A stretch of 64,000 bases of DNA from Dromaius novaehollandiae (taxonomy: Eukaryota > Chordata > Aves > Casuariiformes > Dromaiidae): positions 68,626,841 through 68,690,840 of the forward strand of contig NC_088132.1 in NCBI RefSeq assembly GCF_036370855.1, given 5' to 3'. Positions 1-12,889 of this stretch are shown here, one piece after another. The notes under the pieces are model-generated. The model ran no database searches and was not told where the DNA came from. It saw only the letters and a program-made list of their open reading frames with translations. The stretch's first letter is position 1. Every line of letters starts with the position of its first letter. Made by a program: the position numbers and the translations under genes.

Positions 1-3000
1 CCAGATTTAATTTGTATTGCAGGGATGTGCTGTGCAGTTCAGAGTCGTTCAGGCCACTGTTAGGTTTGTCTTCACGAATTTTGGGTTTGCTGATCTGATC
101 CCGTAGTATAAACTAAAGCAGCTCAAGAATGGTTTCTGCCAGCTTTATACAGCTCTCAGCAAGTGGGGATTAAAACACACAGAGAAGTCTTGGTGTTGCA
201 CTTCCTTCTCCTGTCAGGATCCCAGGTAATGCACTGCCACTGTTAGGGGAAGGGTTAGGGCATCCTGGCTTTAGGGTTGCTTGTTGCAGCATTGTGATGG
301 AAAATGCTGCACCACAGGCTGAGGATCCAAAGTATTGCTCTTATTGCACACTTGGAAAACTGCTTATTTCACTGTTTTGAGTCTAAAAGGTAAATAAAAC
401 TCTCAGATGCTGTTCAACTACAAGGCATCACATGTGTCTGCTGCCACAAGAATTTCAGCAATCTGGGTGAATTAAAAGCTCTGGACTAGTCCAAGTCTCA
501 GCTTTCGGGCTGTAGCAAGGGCTGGGTGCTGGGCCAGGTGCATGTGCCGGAGCCCTCTCTGATGGTGGCTGGATGGGGCCATGGGCCAGGGTGTGCGCAG
601 AGGAGCCTGTGGGAAGCAGGCTGGTGTTCCCCACAGCGTGCACCTCACAACAGCATCAAATGTGAGTCAATACATGTGCATGTTGGTGCGCAAATTGTTG
701 AGCATGGTAGAGCTAAGGATGTGGCTAAATCTGTCTTCCTGATGGCTTTTACGTGAGGGGCAATCTTGACCAAGGCACTTAGCAGCTTTAGCTGCACTGC
801 GACACAGCATCCTCCTGTCTCCCCATCCACTGATTCAGGTTTGGGTGTTGCATGTCCTGTACAGCATGTTTAAAGGTTAACCCAAGCACAGTGGTATAGA
901 GGTGGAAGGATTGGTCCATTTTCTCAGCAGCACTGTAAGCAAGGATATGATGGAGAAAGGCACTCTGAAAAAAGAGTGTCAGATCAATCCTTAGAAATCT
1001 CATCTTGATTGTGAAGAGTAGAAAGTGGCTGGGCTGAGCAGCAGCTTTGAATCTGCCAACTCCAACCTGAAGACTGCAGCACCGGAGGAGACAGCCAGGT
1101 TGCTGCTCCAGCCTCTTGATATTTCCAGGCTGAGCATTTATACTTTTACAGAAGGCACAGGGAGACAGCGCCTTGTCTCTGCTGGCACCCTGCATGCCAT
1201 GGGTCAACTATACTCCTCCAAAGCTGTGTCTTTCAAGTGTGGAAATGTTTGGTTGTGCTCTGTAAAATACAGCAATTTCTACTAACAAGAAGACAGTTGC
1301 TGTTGATTTTTTCCTCTCTTTTGCTTTGTGCAAATTAACCACCAAAACAGCCCAAAGGCCATGCTATGCCTAGTGACCCGTGATCAGACTGGGATCCTTC
1401 ACCCCCTGTTACGTGGATATAATAGCTGCCCAGCACTCTAGTAGTGAGTAGGAAAGTTTGCTGCTTTGGCTGTGTTAGCCCAAAAGCCACATCTATGTAA
1501 GCAAGCCCATTTATGTAAAACAAACTATTCCACTGAATGCTACTTTAGAAGCTACTTTTCTTTTTGGTTCACCTCTCTCTGCTTTAGTATCTAGTGGGAA
1601 TGGATTTCTGTAGACCTTATTCATAAGAGCGATACAATTTTTTTCCATTTGCAGGATATTCCTTCGCCAGTCAGACAGACCAGGTCTCTTTTGGCCTATA
1701 CTCTCACTGCATCAGCATGGAAACTCACTGAGGCTGATCAAGCAAGCAGGAGTTAGGTACCTCTTATTTCTGGAGTGCACTATGTGGCTTTTGATAACAT
1801 TCATGCCACTGCTATTTAAGAACATCATTATGAAAAATAATAAAATTCATATAGGAAGGCATGGGAGTGGACAGTGAATTTTTATATAAATTTACTCAGT
1901 TTTCACCACTAACTGAAATAGCTACAAAAGGCTATAGAGTGGATTAGGCTTGAAACTTAGTGACTTGACTTTGTTTCAGTTTTAAATTTCTGCAGAGTTC
2001 TAGTGGCACATCAGCTCAGATCAGACAATGACTTTCTATGGAGATCTTTAACTCTTGCTAAACTTTTGGTTTTCCAGGTTTTTGACAGCACTTCACCTTT
2101 TCTTCAGGAAACCTATCAATGCCTTTTAAATTGGAGACTGATCCTGTATGCAGGATCCTTTTGCATGCATATGTTTTGTTCTTGTCCATCGAATATGTAG
2201 CAGATTTGGTCTCAAATACCTATAAGACCACATGCAGACTGTAAATCTCGTGGTTTGCTACTGAACAGCTTTAATATCATGTTAGCATGTTTTTGCTTAT
2301 AGAAGGAAGTGTAATGGCTTGGGAAAAATGAGCTGTAGATGATGAAAAGAAATAATCTCCTATAGCTTTTAGCAGTTTTATCAGACCACAAGGCCAGAGC
2401 ACTTTTCTTCCTTTATGCAAATGGAATATGGACATCTATAGATACAATTCCTGGACACTTAAAGATGCTCTAAGAACTGCTAGAATCAAGTGCACTGAGC
2501 AGTGGATGGGCTGGGGGTTCAGTGGCTGATTAATGCTTCTGGCTGAAGTAGATTTGTATTAATAAACAGTCCCGGAGAAGTGCTGAGGACTGAAGTGCCC
2601 CCATTACTCCTGAAGGGCTCTAATTCAGACAAGACAAGCATCTCGAGGGTGCTCTCAGGGACCCTCTTTGCAGACCCCCCCCTGCATGCAGGGCTTCATG
2701 TCCGTTCAGCTGCTGATTTCTCGGAGAAGGTTGTCAATAAAACTGGAGATTTTTCTTTTTCTGCTGTTCCTTCTCAGATGTTCAGTGTTTGTCATATTGA
2801 GCACAGCCGGTTTCATGACAGGGCTCTTCCACAACATGGACCAAATTTACCAGTTGATTTACCCACCTTTCAACCTCTGACATGTTGAAGTAAAAATACA
2901 GATGTCTTAAAATCATAGCTTGGTTAAAGTTAAGGAAAAATGTTATTTCTTTGCTTAAAGGGTTGAAAAAAGACTTGATTGGAAATAGAGCCAAGAGGGT

Positions 3001-3230
3001 CTGACAGTATGTGCCAATGGAAAATAAATTTATTAATAACCTGTCAAATGATTTCTCCTCAGCACAGCCAGTTTTCTGAGTTGCTCACTGGAGCTAATGC
3101 ACACAACACCTGTGCTTGAGACTGACAAAGTTTGAGCAACCTTCTCAGACCTGAATGGGCAAAAAAAGAAAATTTGCAAAAACGTGTTTAAGCCAATGAA
3201 TCAGGAGAATTTCCTCTTTCTTCTCCCCCA
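1..3230. other. Intergenic AT-rich DNA, no gene seen
   Basis: Ordinary non-coding sequence with stops in all frames. The longest open frames are about 60-140 codons, overlap on opposite strands and resemble no family I know. No convincing repeat, RNA gene or promoter is visible. A short stretch near 2,908 (aatcatagcttggtt) is faintly like the reverse of a CR1 tail, but it is too short to call. Confidence 0.7.
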
Positions 3231-3249
3231 TCCTAGTTCTCTATGGAAA

Positions 3250-3620
3250 AAGCACTGTGTTTTCAGCCTGCTTGGTAGCTGCTGCAGGTCTGGTGGGGTC
3301 CAGCAGCTCCCTGGGGAGCGGTCTGGTGCTGCGGTGTGGTGTGGGTGAGGGATGCACGCCATGGAGCCGGTCGCCTGGAGCTGCTCATGGATGGCTCTCT
3401 CCCCTAGCAGTGGGGGGGCTGTGCAGCCCCGTTCTAGGCCAGGGGGTGCTGTGTGTGGCACTGGGGCCCGTCCCGGCAGTCCCCAAGCTGTGCCTGCCGT
3501 GCTTGGAGGAGGGTTGAAGGTGCTGCCGAGCTGCTCCTCTGCCTCAACCTGTGTGGAGCTGCCAGGCACCAGCACTGCGTGGCACAGGGGTCCTCAGCCT
3601 CCTGTTTCCTTCTAATGGAT
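3250..3620. other. GC-rich patch in intergenic DNA
   Basis: Composition rises clearly above the flanks, with many tg/gc-rich words and only moderate CpG. Overlapping open frames occur on both strands (about 3,201-3,734), as expected for GC-rich DNA with few stop codons. None gives a recognisable protein. It may be an old GC-rich repeat or a decayed CpG patch. No function is assigned. Confidence 0.45.
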
Positions 3621-3883
3621 GCTTCCCTTACGGAGAAGGGAGGCGAAGGTGTGACTAAGGGGGAAAATCCATCCACCAAGCACCTCCTCCCTTTGGCTGT
3701 CACTTATTTCTGGTTCAGAAGCAACAAGAGTTAATGCCCCCCACTTCCCATTGCTGAGGCTCTGGATGCCTGGGTTTGCAAATATTCCCTGTGATATCCA
3801 ACAGGATATGACAGTTTTTTACTAGGGTAAGGGAGCCTACCGAACTACCTGCACTGCTCAGTGTTTACCAAGGCAAGCCCTAA

Positions 3884-3959
3884 TTGTGTGTTCATGTGCA
3901 CACACATACATATGCATACAAGTGAGCACATGGCCATGCATGTGTACACACATGTGCAG
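3884..3959. repeat. Alternating purine-pyrimidine tract (degenerate CA/TG)
   Basis: About 75 bases are made largely of tg, ca, ta and at-gc steps: gtgtgttcatgtgcacacac, then tatgcatac, then gccatgcatgtgtacacaca. It is a decayed dinucleotide repeat. Such tracts can adopt left-handed DNA, but nothing here ties it to a function. Confidence 0.6.
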
Positions 3960-4033
3960 AAGAAGCAATGAAACAATGCAAGTAAGTCAGGATACCAAGA
4001 ACTGCCCCTTTTCACAGCACATTTCATTTTCTT

Positions 4034-4090
4034 TCCATTTTGTTATTTTTATGCTTTTTATGCTTTTTGTTATTTTTATTATTTATGCTT
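4034..4090. repeat. T-rich short tandem repeat
   Basis: Imperfect repeats of the units ttttatgc and ttgttattt run through this T-rich stretch (for example tatttttatgctttttatgc). It is low-complexity DNA and accounts for the leucine/phenylalanine-rich open frame read through it. Confidence 0.65.
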
Positions 4091-4099
4091 AAGTTTTCT

Positions 4100-6930
4100 A
4101 CTCTGCCATCATTGGCTGTTCTGTGCAAGCATGGGGATAACATGTACAGGCCTTCTGGAAGAGAGATACAAGCTAAACATGAGGTGGATTTGGTATTAAA
4201 GAATGTAAAACACATTATTCTTAAACTTAGCAGGAGACTTGCTCATTGTGGAGTGATTGCATTCTGTGGGGAAATACATATTCCGGAAACTAATGACCAT
4301 TTCCAGCAAAAGCTCTAAGGGAGGTACCTTCATGTTCTAATTGTTGCTACTGAAGTCTTCCTGACTTTATAGTCTTTTTATTCTCTCTTATTTGCAGAAC
4401 TGGTAATTGTATTTTAAAATAATTATAACATTTCCTAATCTGAGCTTAGCTCATTTAGTCAAGTTGAACAAAGGTTAGAGGGGATGTGATATCTCTTAAT
4501 AAATATGTTGGGTGGTAAATACTGAGGAGAGGAAAGAGCTTTCTGACTTCAAGGATAATATTAGCACAGGATCAAATGGTTACAAATTGTCCATGAATAA
4601 ATTTAAACTGTAAATTAGAAGACAGTTTTGAGACATCTGAAGAGGCAGTTCTGAAATGTTCATTTAGTTAGGGAGATGAGGGTCTTGGACTTGTTTTAAG
4701 ATGGAGCTTCATGACCTCACATGAGGGATAGAATAGATTTATGGAAGAATCTTTGGAGAAAAGGGATGAGGTTTGTCTTATGAGACCTTGGGTGTATCAA
4801 ATTATATCCAAACGGTTTCTGAAGAGACAGTGAATTACCCCGTTTAGACCATATTTCTATTGTAGTTATTTTGTGTTTCAGCTTTTGCTGGTGGTTTGGG
4901 GTGCCGGGAAGGACTAGTTTCCTTGGCCTTCCTCTGACACACTGGTAACTGACTGAACGAGGGTGACGGCAGGGTGCACGGTTGCTGCTGGGGCCCAGTT
5001 CAATGGTGTCTTGTTTGTGTCTCCTCTTTGCCCACTGTGGTTAAACTCTTCACCAGAGCTCAGTCTAGGGAGAATGTTTGACTGGAGAGACTGAGGATTT
5101 CTCATGGCTGCTTTGGAAGCACAGTCCTGGTCTGATTTGTTGGTCCAGCCAGTATTTTTTTTATTTTATTATTTGCAATAATGCAATGATTTGCAGTTAT
5201 TTGAGAGCCCATGGTGTGAGCGATGTCCCTGATCTCTCCCATTCTCTTCTTGTAGGTGGGTTTTGGCTTATTATTATAGGCTCTGTGTTTGTTACAGAGG
5301 TGATGACAGTAGCCAACGGATGGGGTACATGTTCTGGGGCCCTTCTACAGTCCGTGTGGTGCTTTGCGAGCATGGCAGTCCCTTCTTGTTTTACATTCCT
5401 ATATGTACCAAACATATACAACATGCACAACTGTACATTACCCTGAAAATACCATGAGTATTCTAAAAAGCAAGAGAGATCCTGTTACGTAAGGTTTTTA
5501 GTCCAGGGTGAGTTTTTCCCAAATGTATGTTATCGTGTCTAAAGTTACCTTCCTGTACGTAGCTGTCGTGCACTTTTTTCTTAAGTGTTCATACATGAAA
5601 TCATAAAGTTCTATTATAATGAAGATCTTTGCTTAGAATAGACTTTATATTTTAAAATAATAATTTGTATCGAATTGGGCCTATAGTAACTTAAAAGAGA
5701 AGAATCACAGAGTAGGAGCTGTGTTTGCAAAAGAGCTTATTTAAGTCTGTAATGTTTCTCTGGTCATTAGCAATATGTTCTCCTTTCTTAACACATTTTT
5801 GTGGGTTGTGCTTTTTCCCATAGCAAGTCATAGTACCCATTGGATGCAATACTTGTAGCACAAACTGTTGAAGCCCAAATCTGGGGAATGAAAAACTCCA
5901 AGGTTTGGCTATATTCTTTTATAAAGTAGAGGCAGATCTGTTGGATGGACAAATCTGTCTGGAGTTTTACTCTTGCTTATTTTGAGAGTATGCTGGGCAC
6001 ATGGAAACAATACTGAGTTTTCAGAGAGCAGAAATGTGAGATTATTTAACTGTGTGGCCTGCCATAAAAAAGGAGGTGGTTCTTCTTTGTATCCTTCTGT
6101 ACTGATTGTTTGAATTGCTCATTAGAAAACATCATACTTACCATCATAACCATCATACAAGCCATCATAAACTGAGAGCCAAATCTGGCCCAGGATTGCA
6201 GCTCCTGCAGTCCTTAGGACTATGAAGAAACGTAAATCAGGTAGTATGTCCTTTTTCTTACTATTTGTACTAGCGTTGCAGCTACTTTGCCCATTCTTCT
6301 CAGGAAACTCCACCTCCACACGAGAGAGGTGTGAAGCTTCCCACATGGCTTTGTCAGTATGCAACCCCGCTTAGTTCCCTTATAGTCCTGATGATATTTT
6401 TTTCTTTTTTTATACAGTAAAAGGATGAAAAAAGCGGACTGAGCAAAAAATACAGTGAAAGCTCTGATTCAATATCCAAATACCTGGCCAGTCATCTACG
6501 ATAGCTCTTCAGCTCCTTACTGCTTAACTCTTTCCTCTTCTATTTGAACAAGGTTCAGCATGAGTGTTAAACTCAAGTGGTGCATTTTGATTAATAGGAG
6601 ACAAAAGACTAAATCTGCTCATCTACCAGGGAAACCTCCTTTGGAAATGCCAGCTGGGTCAGAGGAAAAGTGAGAGTGACTGATCCAGCAAGGAAACAAA
6701 CTCGAGTAAGACTATCTTTGGGCAGTTCCATTATTCCAAAACCTAGAGTGTTATAGAAGTGTTTGTATACATGCAGGCATGTATGTGTACTTAAACAGGT
6801 GTGTGAATATGAGTAGCTGCCTTTATTTCAGAATAGTATTTCCTACTGATGTTTTTATCTTTCAGTAGGGAAGAATATTTTGTAAAATAGAGCTTGGAAT
6901 CATTAGTCCCTCTTTATATTATGCTTTTAA
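4100..6930. other. Intergenic DNA, nothing recognised
   Basis: AT-rich non-coding sequence. The only visible local structure is a degenerate ccatcataa tandem repeat at about 6,131-6,172, which produces a YDG-rich open frame on the minus strand. No family-level protein match, RNA gene or repeat is recognised. Confidence 0.65.
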
Positions 6931-6939
6931 TTATAAACA

Positions 6940-7200
6940 TTGTATCATGGGTTAGGTAATAAATTAATCATGGATACCTTAACAAAAAAAATCTGGTTGG
7001 TCAATAAATTGTTTATTACCATGGCTAATAATTATTTACACTCAGATGTGCATAGGGCTATCTCTGATACTAGCTAATTGGGCCTGGCACACCTATTACA
7101 CTACCAATTAATCATTTTCGAGCCCTTTACAAATAAGGTCTCCACATAAAATTGTGACCAAGGATTGTTAAAAGCCACTCATTTTTGCAGTCTGCCACCT
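6940..7200. promoter_or_regulatory. Candidate conserved non-coding element (ATTA-rich)
   Basis: This block is dense in homeodomain-type cores: aattaatca, ctaattgg, ccaattaatcatt and gctaataatta, several in palindromic arrangement. It has no repeats and no usable open frame. That texture is typical of distal developmental enhancers, but conservation cannot be tested here. The call rests on motif density alone and could be chance in AT-rich DNA. Confidence 0.25.
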
Positions 7201-9360
7201 TTCTAAATGAGAAGCATGTGGGTCTGTAATGTCAGAGCTCTCTGCGGGGGCACTCAGTCACTTCCATGTGTGTATGAGGGCTCTTGTGTTTTAAAACAGC
7301 AGAACTTGGTTTTTCCAAGTAAGATTTTTTTCATAACAATTCTCTTGTTGCTCATAAAAACTAAATAAATCATTTTTTTAAATAAACAATTCAATATTCC
7401 ATTCACATATGCATTTGCTAATACAGTGGTGATTTATGAGAGTGATCCTACTACCTGTTCTTTGTATGCCACAGCAGAAGTCTGAATTGTTATGAGTATT
7501 CTTGTTACTCTTCCCAGTTGATAGGAATCCTGTACATTCATTCCTTGGAAGAAGGATAATTTCCTTGTCCTTTGAGAATGGTCTTTTACAACATAGGAGC
7601 TAAGATGTGTTTGCCTGTAACCCTTAAAATATAATTCCCTCTTACTACTCATGAAAGAACATGCAGCAAAGTCACACTGTGATGAACAAGATCAGTGTCA
7701 TCACCGTCAAAAGACTGTGCTGTTACTAGCATAAAATGAAGACTTCTCTAGACTATTCAGGCAGATTATACAGCTGAATGTTACGTGTTTACTCTTTAAA
7801 CTCACTGATTGTTTGTGACCATTTAGTCTTTCACACACAAGTCATGCATGAAAGCATATACTCTTCTGCAGCTCATGTTTCTAAGCTGTAGAAACAGTGA
7901 CTGAACAGTAGCCTTCTCACTTGCACTAATACCCAGTCTTTGCTGGTCCTATTGGACATCCTCACTCCTTGTTATCATTCACTTAAAAATCACATGGCAC
8001 CCTGTGCTATGCCAAAGCAGGCTATGAGGATGGCACTGAGAGAGGCTTATCGTCTTTCCGAATTATGTGGCTGCAAAAATATTTCTCATTCGAATGAGGC
8101 CCTGTAATCTACAAAGTTTGAATGTGTTACATCAGAAACAATGGATTTGTACTTCATTTTCATACCATATTAATGAAATTAATCTTACCCCTGATGTTCT
8201 GAATAGATTGTTCCTTTCCTAGATCCCATTGATCTACAAGTATTAGGGAGCAAATTTTAGAAGGCATCACATAAAGCAATTCATACTGCACTTCTTCAGA
8301 GGTTCAAATAAATGGTGTTGACTTCTCCCTTTGGTATTCTGATCAGGCTTATGGATTTCACATAAGCTTTTACAGAACCTCCATCTCAACAATATCTGAA
8401 GTGTTTCCATAGTACTTCAGTCATTCTTTAATATGGTTTCCATAGAGGAGAGGTGTAATTGCAGAAGAGCTTTTTATTTTAGAAATATTTTAGTTTGGAT
8501 TTAAATCTTTTTAGGTTTCTGATCCTATTAATACTACATGGCTACAGCTCAGATGGGAATGATAAAAATGTGTGAAACTGAAGTTGGGTCATATGCAAGG
8601 ATGTGAATGAATCTCTTATTTGGGAATGATGAAAGCACTGTTCAGTGATGCTACGTAGCGTCAGCACCATGGAAAATCCTGAAAACTCTGCCAATTTCAC
8701 TGACCTTTCTTTGCTCACAGATGCACAAATAGGAGGCAAACTTTCCATCACAGTCACTTCACATGGTCTTACTCATAAATCTACCAAACTCCATTTTGTA
8801 CAAGTAGTTTTGCCCATTATTCAGGCTGAAAGGCTGCTCCAGAACCTCCCCCCTCTGATGGTTAGAAACTTTTTTCTAGTTCCCAGCCTGAAACCATTAA
8901 TAGCAGTTTGTACCTTTTGCTGTGGTACCAACAGAAGTCTTAGCCTTAGTACTTCCTCTTCTCTGATGTTTAACTTACCCCTACTGTATTTCAAGAGAAA
9001 AATCACATCCCTACTTGCCCTTGGTTTCCTGGGCTGACTGCTCTGTGATGTTTTGTTCTCTCTCAGGGACAGACTACCTGCTCTTAGTCATCTTTCTGTG
9101 TACCTGCTCTAGTCTGAATTCATTCTTATGGATGATTTATGACTTTCATAGCATTTTATTACATTTAAAAATCATATTATATTAGCAATTCTTTTTTTTT
9201 ATATATTTTGCAACAATACTGCTTAACATTAGTCATTGGATCAGGATCTGGAGGTAAACCTGGCTGTGCCAAGTGAGAGCCCTGACTACCCTTTTATGTG
9301 TGATCATGTCCATCCCCTCTCCAGCCTTAGGAATATTTCATTGTTGATGCAAAGTGGCAC
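7200..9360. other. Intergenic DNA, nothing recognised
   Basis: Non-coding sequence. A 130-codon plus-strand frame at 8,645-9,037 and minus-strand frames opposite it show no recognisable motifs and no flanking splice signals that would make an exon convincing. Confidence 0.6.
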
Positions 9361-9364
9361 TTGG

Positions 9365-9515
9365 GCAGTTTCACTCCAGGAGAGCCCATAGCTTGGTCGT
9401 GGGGCATTTGCACTGACAGAGGAGGTTCAGATCCTCTTGTGCAGGGAAATTAACTGAATTTGGGCCTCTTGGTTCTGGGCGAGCACTTGAACCACTGATG
9501 CCAAATATGAGGTTT
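9365..9515. repeat. Palindromic tRNA-like ancient repeat
   Basis: The right half (about 9,440-9,515) reads on the minus strand as cagtggttcaagtgctcgcc, followed by an aacc...aggcc stretch. This resembles the head of a tRNA-derived repeat common in turtles, crocodilians and birds, with a block near gtggttagggcactcacctg. The left half (about 9,385-9,440) carries a similar head in the opposite sense, with a B-box-like ggttcagatcc at 9,424-9,434. Two inverted tRNA-like heads fit the palindromic form of that family as I remember it. The copy is diverged. Family name and exact ends are not certain. Confidence 0.45.
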
Positions 9516-9559
9516 GATCTATGAGGACCTTTGCAAATCCAGTTTGCTGTCACTCTGAG

Positions 9560-10190
9560 ACATGGTGGTGCTGCTCCCTTCCTGGAGACTGATGGCCGTG
9601 ACTCCTGGCAGGGTCAGGTGAGATTTCTTCGCAGAAGCCCCCGCTTTGGGGCAACAGGCTCCAGGCAGGCCCTTGGGATTAACAGGGAGATTTACCAGGG
9701 ACAGCTGGGATGCACAGGGACCTGGGGTGTCTGCAAACCAGAGCTGCAGCCCAGGAGGGTGTTTAGAGGGTTTAAGTCTGTGATTTTGGATTGTACAGGG
9801 GCAAGTCAGTAGTTTCCAGGGTCTGCTTTTTGCTGTATCTTGAGCTGCTCCTCTAGCACACGGAGGCCAGGAAGGAGAGCTCCTGCGGTCCCCTCCTGCC
9901 CATGCCATCCCTGCTTGAGCCAGGCAGTCCCATGCTCTGCCAGCGCAGTCCCACCAGCAGCTGAGTCCATTCCCCTGCTCCCTTGCCGCAGGGGTTTCGC
10001 TGGTGCCAGGACACAGAGGTGAACGGCCGGGCCAGGCCGTGGGTCAGGCTGCGGTGCACAGCTTTGCTCCTGGGCACCTTCGCCTCTTCTGCGCATATCC
10101 ACAGCACAAAGGAGTTCAGTCTGTTGCTGCCTGCAAAGTGTCTGAAATTTTCCAGTGGAAGGCACGGCGGCTGTGGCAAGGGGCCACACA
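9560..10190. other. GC-rich intergenic patch with overlapping frames
   Basis: A GC-rich stretch of roughly 600 bases with open frames of 80-135 codons on both strands (9,519-9,908 and 9,806-10,189 minus; 9,531-9,812 and 10,003-10,410 plus). The frames conflict with one another and none resembles a known protein. CpG is present but not at island density throughout. I read this as non-coding GC-rich DNA, possibly a decayed repeat. Confidence 0.5.
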
Positions 10191-10199
10191 TTATTGTGC

Positions 10200-12590
10200 C
10201 AATACTATCAGCAGGAGAGAATATTGTCTAAATAGGATGAACTATAATCAGGTGGTCCGGCAATTACCTGGAATACTTTTTGCAGAAACCATGGTAACGG
10301 TCTCCATCAAAATAGTAGCAGCGTTCCTGTCTGGCAGCTCATTCTGCACCTGCTTAAGTTGTTACTTGTGGCTAATCCTTTTCCTTCAGCAGAGCTGCCC
10401 AAGTGTGTAAAGTCAAGCACCTAAGTACTTATCTGAAAGTTTGATCATTTGACCACTGAGGCTTCAGAAAAATAGCTTGAGAGTAGTTTTCTCAGGCAAA
10501 TCCTTGTGTGTGTAATTTTGTTTTCCACGTAGATCATTTTAATTTATTGACGTATAAAAGCTCTCGCAGTTGGCTGTTTATCCTGCCCTATGTTATTCTT
10601 GCATATTGAAAAATCACTCTACAGTGTTGTGTCAGAAACAATTCATTGATCTGGGGAAGGTCTAATTTTTCATTATATTTTATCATCCTGCTTTAAGCTA
10701 ACTATAAACTATGGCAGGGAGTTTATTTACTTGAAACCATGGTGGTTCAGCAGTATCTCTATGCACTTTCCAAGGCAATGTGAAGTGCAGAGAAGAATGT
10801 TGCTTCCAGAGAGGTTTGTTTTCTGGCTGCATGGGGCTCGTGTGGAGCATTCGTCTCCTGCTGTAGGGCAGGCTGCTGGGGTTCAGGCTTCCCTGCGGCA
10901 CCCTGCATCAGGCAATGCAGCATCAGCTCTGCAGAGGCAGGGTTTTCCACGTGACCCTCTTTATTTATTCAGTAAATTTACATGTGTTAATGCTATTTAA
11001 CACCCACTACAAGGAGGCTCTTTTGGAGGACTTTTAAGAATCAGGTTGGTTTCAGAGCTTTTTTACAGGGGATACCAGCAGCTGTCGAATAACCGTGGCC
11101 TGTCTGGGTAACACTTTGCAGCTCTTTCCTTAACCTCTTTTCAGCTGTTTTCAGTTTGTCAGTCTTGGGAGAATGTAGACTAATGCACCATGGCTGCAGA
11201 CGCTGTTAGAAACGGAATCAGGTTAAAACCTCAGTCCTTCAGGCCATGAGAAGCTGGGTGGCCCAGCACCTGAGGGATCTTCCCTTCTAGCTCACAGTGC
11301 TCCCATGTCTGTCACTCTGTCCATAACCTTGTCCTCCATGGCCCCACTAAATGCAGAGGGATGCCATGGGGGAAGAGGCTATGAACCCTCTCATTTTTCC
11401 CCTACTTTGCTGTACCCTCCCAAGCAGGCAATCTGCCTTGCTAGCCTGAGGATAAATAATAGTAATAATCTCTCAATTTTTTTCAGAGAGTTCTGAGCTA
11501 TACCGCCACATTCAAATGAGGGGAAAACTGAAAAAAGGAAAAAAAAAGTATTCAAAACCTATATTTCTTAACAGTCTTTTTATTTACACGAGTCACTGAA
11601 TACTGATATTAAAATAAAAGCTAGCGTACCACTTATTGCAAACAGAGCCAATGTTTTAAGGTGGAAGTTCTCTTAACTGCAGCTATGTAGAGCCTGTTTC
11701 TTTTTATTGAGTCAGAGTGAGCCAAGATTTAAACAATACATTAGTGGAAGAGAAAAATTGCATAATTTTGTTTCTTGATCGTTCTGTAATTCAATATCAT
11801 CAGTGTTATCAGATGGTAATAAAATCATTGTGAGGCAAGGTACAAATCTAATGGTTATTTTTTAACTGAATGGAGCCTTTTTCACCCATTTTTAAGGAGC
11901 TCTCTGCGCTAAGAGTACGGAAATTGCTTTTACTTGATCCAATTTCACATTAGGACAAAAAGTAAATTTCGTGCCACATTTCCTTTTCAGATGTAGGATA
12001 TGAATTCATGAGCTACAAAAGAAAGTTGCGTACTGTTTCTATCCATTGTCTTATAATAAAGCAAGAAAAATAAATCTGAGTGAAGAGAAGCAGGAAGTTT
12101 CCTAGGGAAAAAAGGCTTTCAATTTGGGGTTGTCCTGAGGAATCCAACCCAACTTGTTCTCTAAAGAGGGAGAGCTCAAACACGGGGACTAATTTTGAAG
12201 ACTAAACCATCATGTCCCATTTTGCTATGCGTTTCTAGATCTTGGGAAGCTCAACAAGATCTCTGCAGGCCAGTCTGCATAGGCACTGGCACCTGTAACA
12301 GGGTTTGTAACTTTATGAGCAGCACTCTTTATGCTCATTGAACACTGGACCAACAGTCACCATGTTTTAGAAGCACCCTGCTGCTTTCGATATGGTCTTC
12401 CAGATGAGATGTGAAATCAAGGCACTGTGCACTTGCTATAGAAAATAAGATGTGCCATTTTATTTTAGAGGAGCAGTGATTTAACCTGGCCCAGTAGAAG
12501 GTCAGGTAATTATATCCCCTGTCTTCCTCAATTCCTGCATGTAGTTCTTACTGAATACAAAATCTTTCATTCACTGTTCTGATCTGCTTA
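10200..12590. other. Intergenic DNA, nothing recognised
   Basis: AT-rich non-coding DNA. A TATA-like tataaaag follows a CRE-half tgacg at 10,549-10,560, but nothing downstream looks like an exon. A ccatggtaac word at 10,288-10,297 is an RFX-like half-site. Neither supports a feature alone. Confidence 0.6.
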
Positions 12591-12599
12591 GTAATAGAT

Positions 12600-12880
12600 A
12601 CTAAGCCTGCAAGTTTACACTCATTATTTAGTCTGACCCATATGCCATGTGCTATTAAGTTTCACCCTGGACCCATTGAACTACGACCTATCTGTGAGAA
12701 AGATATCCAGTCGTGATTTGGAGAGACAAAGTGATGGCTAACCATCTATGTCTCTTGGTAATTTCTTCCAGTTATCAGTATCCTCACTTGTCAAACTTTA
12801 TGTCCCAATATTTCTAAGGTGGAGACGTCTGCCATTCATTCTCATTATTTTTAATCTGTGACATAGATGACTTGTCTTTA
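12600..12880 (+). mobile_element. Old CR1/L3-like LINE 3' fragment
   Basis: The run agatatccagtcgtgattt, then caaagtgatgg, then tctcttggtaatttcttcca, then cctcacttgtcaaacttta closely follows an amniote CR1/L3-type LINE 3' region that I know from other genomes (gacatccagtcttgattt ... ttggtaagttgttccaatgg ... ccctcactgttaaaaattta). The order and spacing of four blocks agree, which makes chance unlikely. It is heavily diverged and non-coding. The subfamily is unresolved. Confidence 0.6.
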
Positions 12881-12889
12881 CTGATGGCT

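Noticed and set aside
6122..6364. Minus-strand frame with YDG repeats
   Set aside because: The repeats come from a simple ccatcataa tandem array, not from a protein family.
8645..9037. 130-codon plus-strand frame
   Set aside because: Low-information composition rich in L and S with no motif, opposed by minus-strand frames. Treated as chance.
9385..9440. A functional tRNA gene
   Set aside because: There is a B-box-like word but no matching A box at proper spacing and no convincing cloverleaf. It fits a decayed tRNA-like repeat better.
10547..10560. TATA box promoter (tgacgtataaaag); likewise TATA-like words at 24,213 and 61,687
   Set aside because: Isolated TATA words are expected in AT-rich DNA, and none is followed by a plausible first exon.
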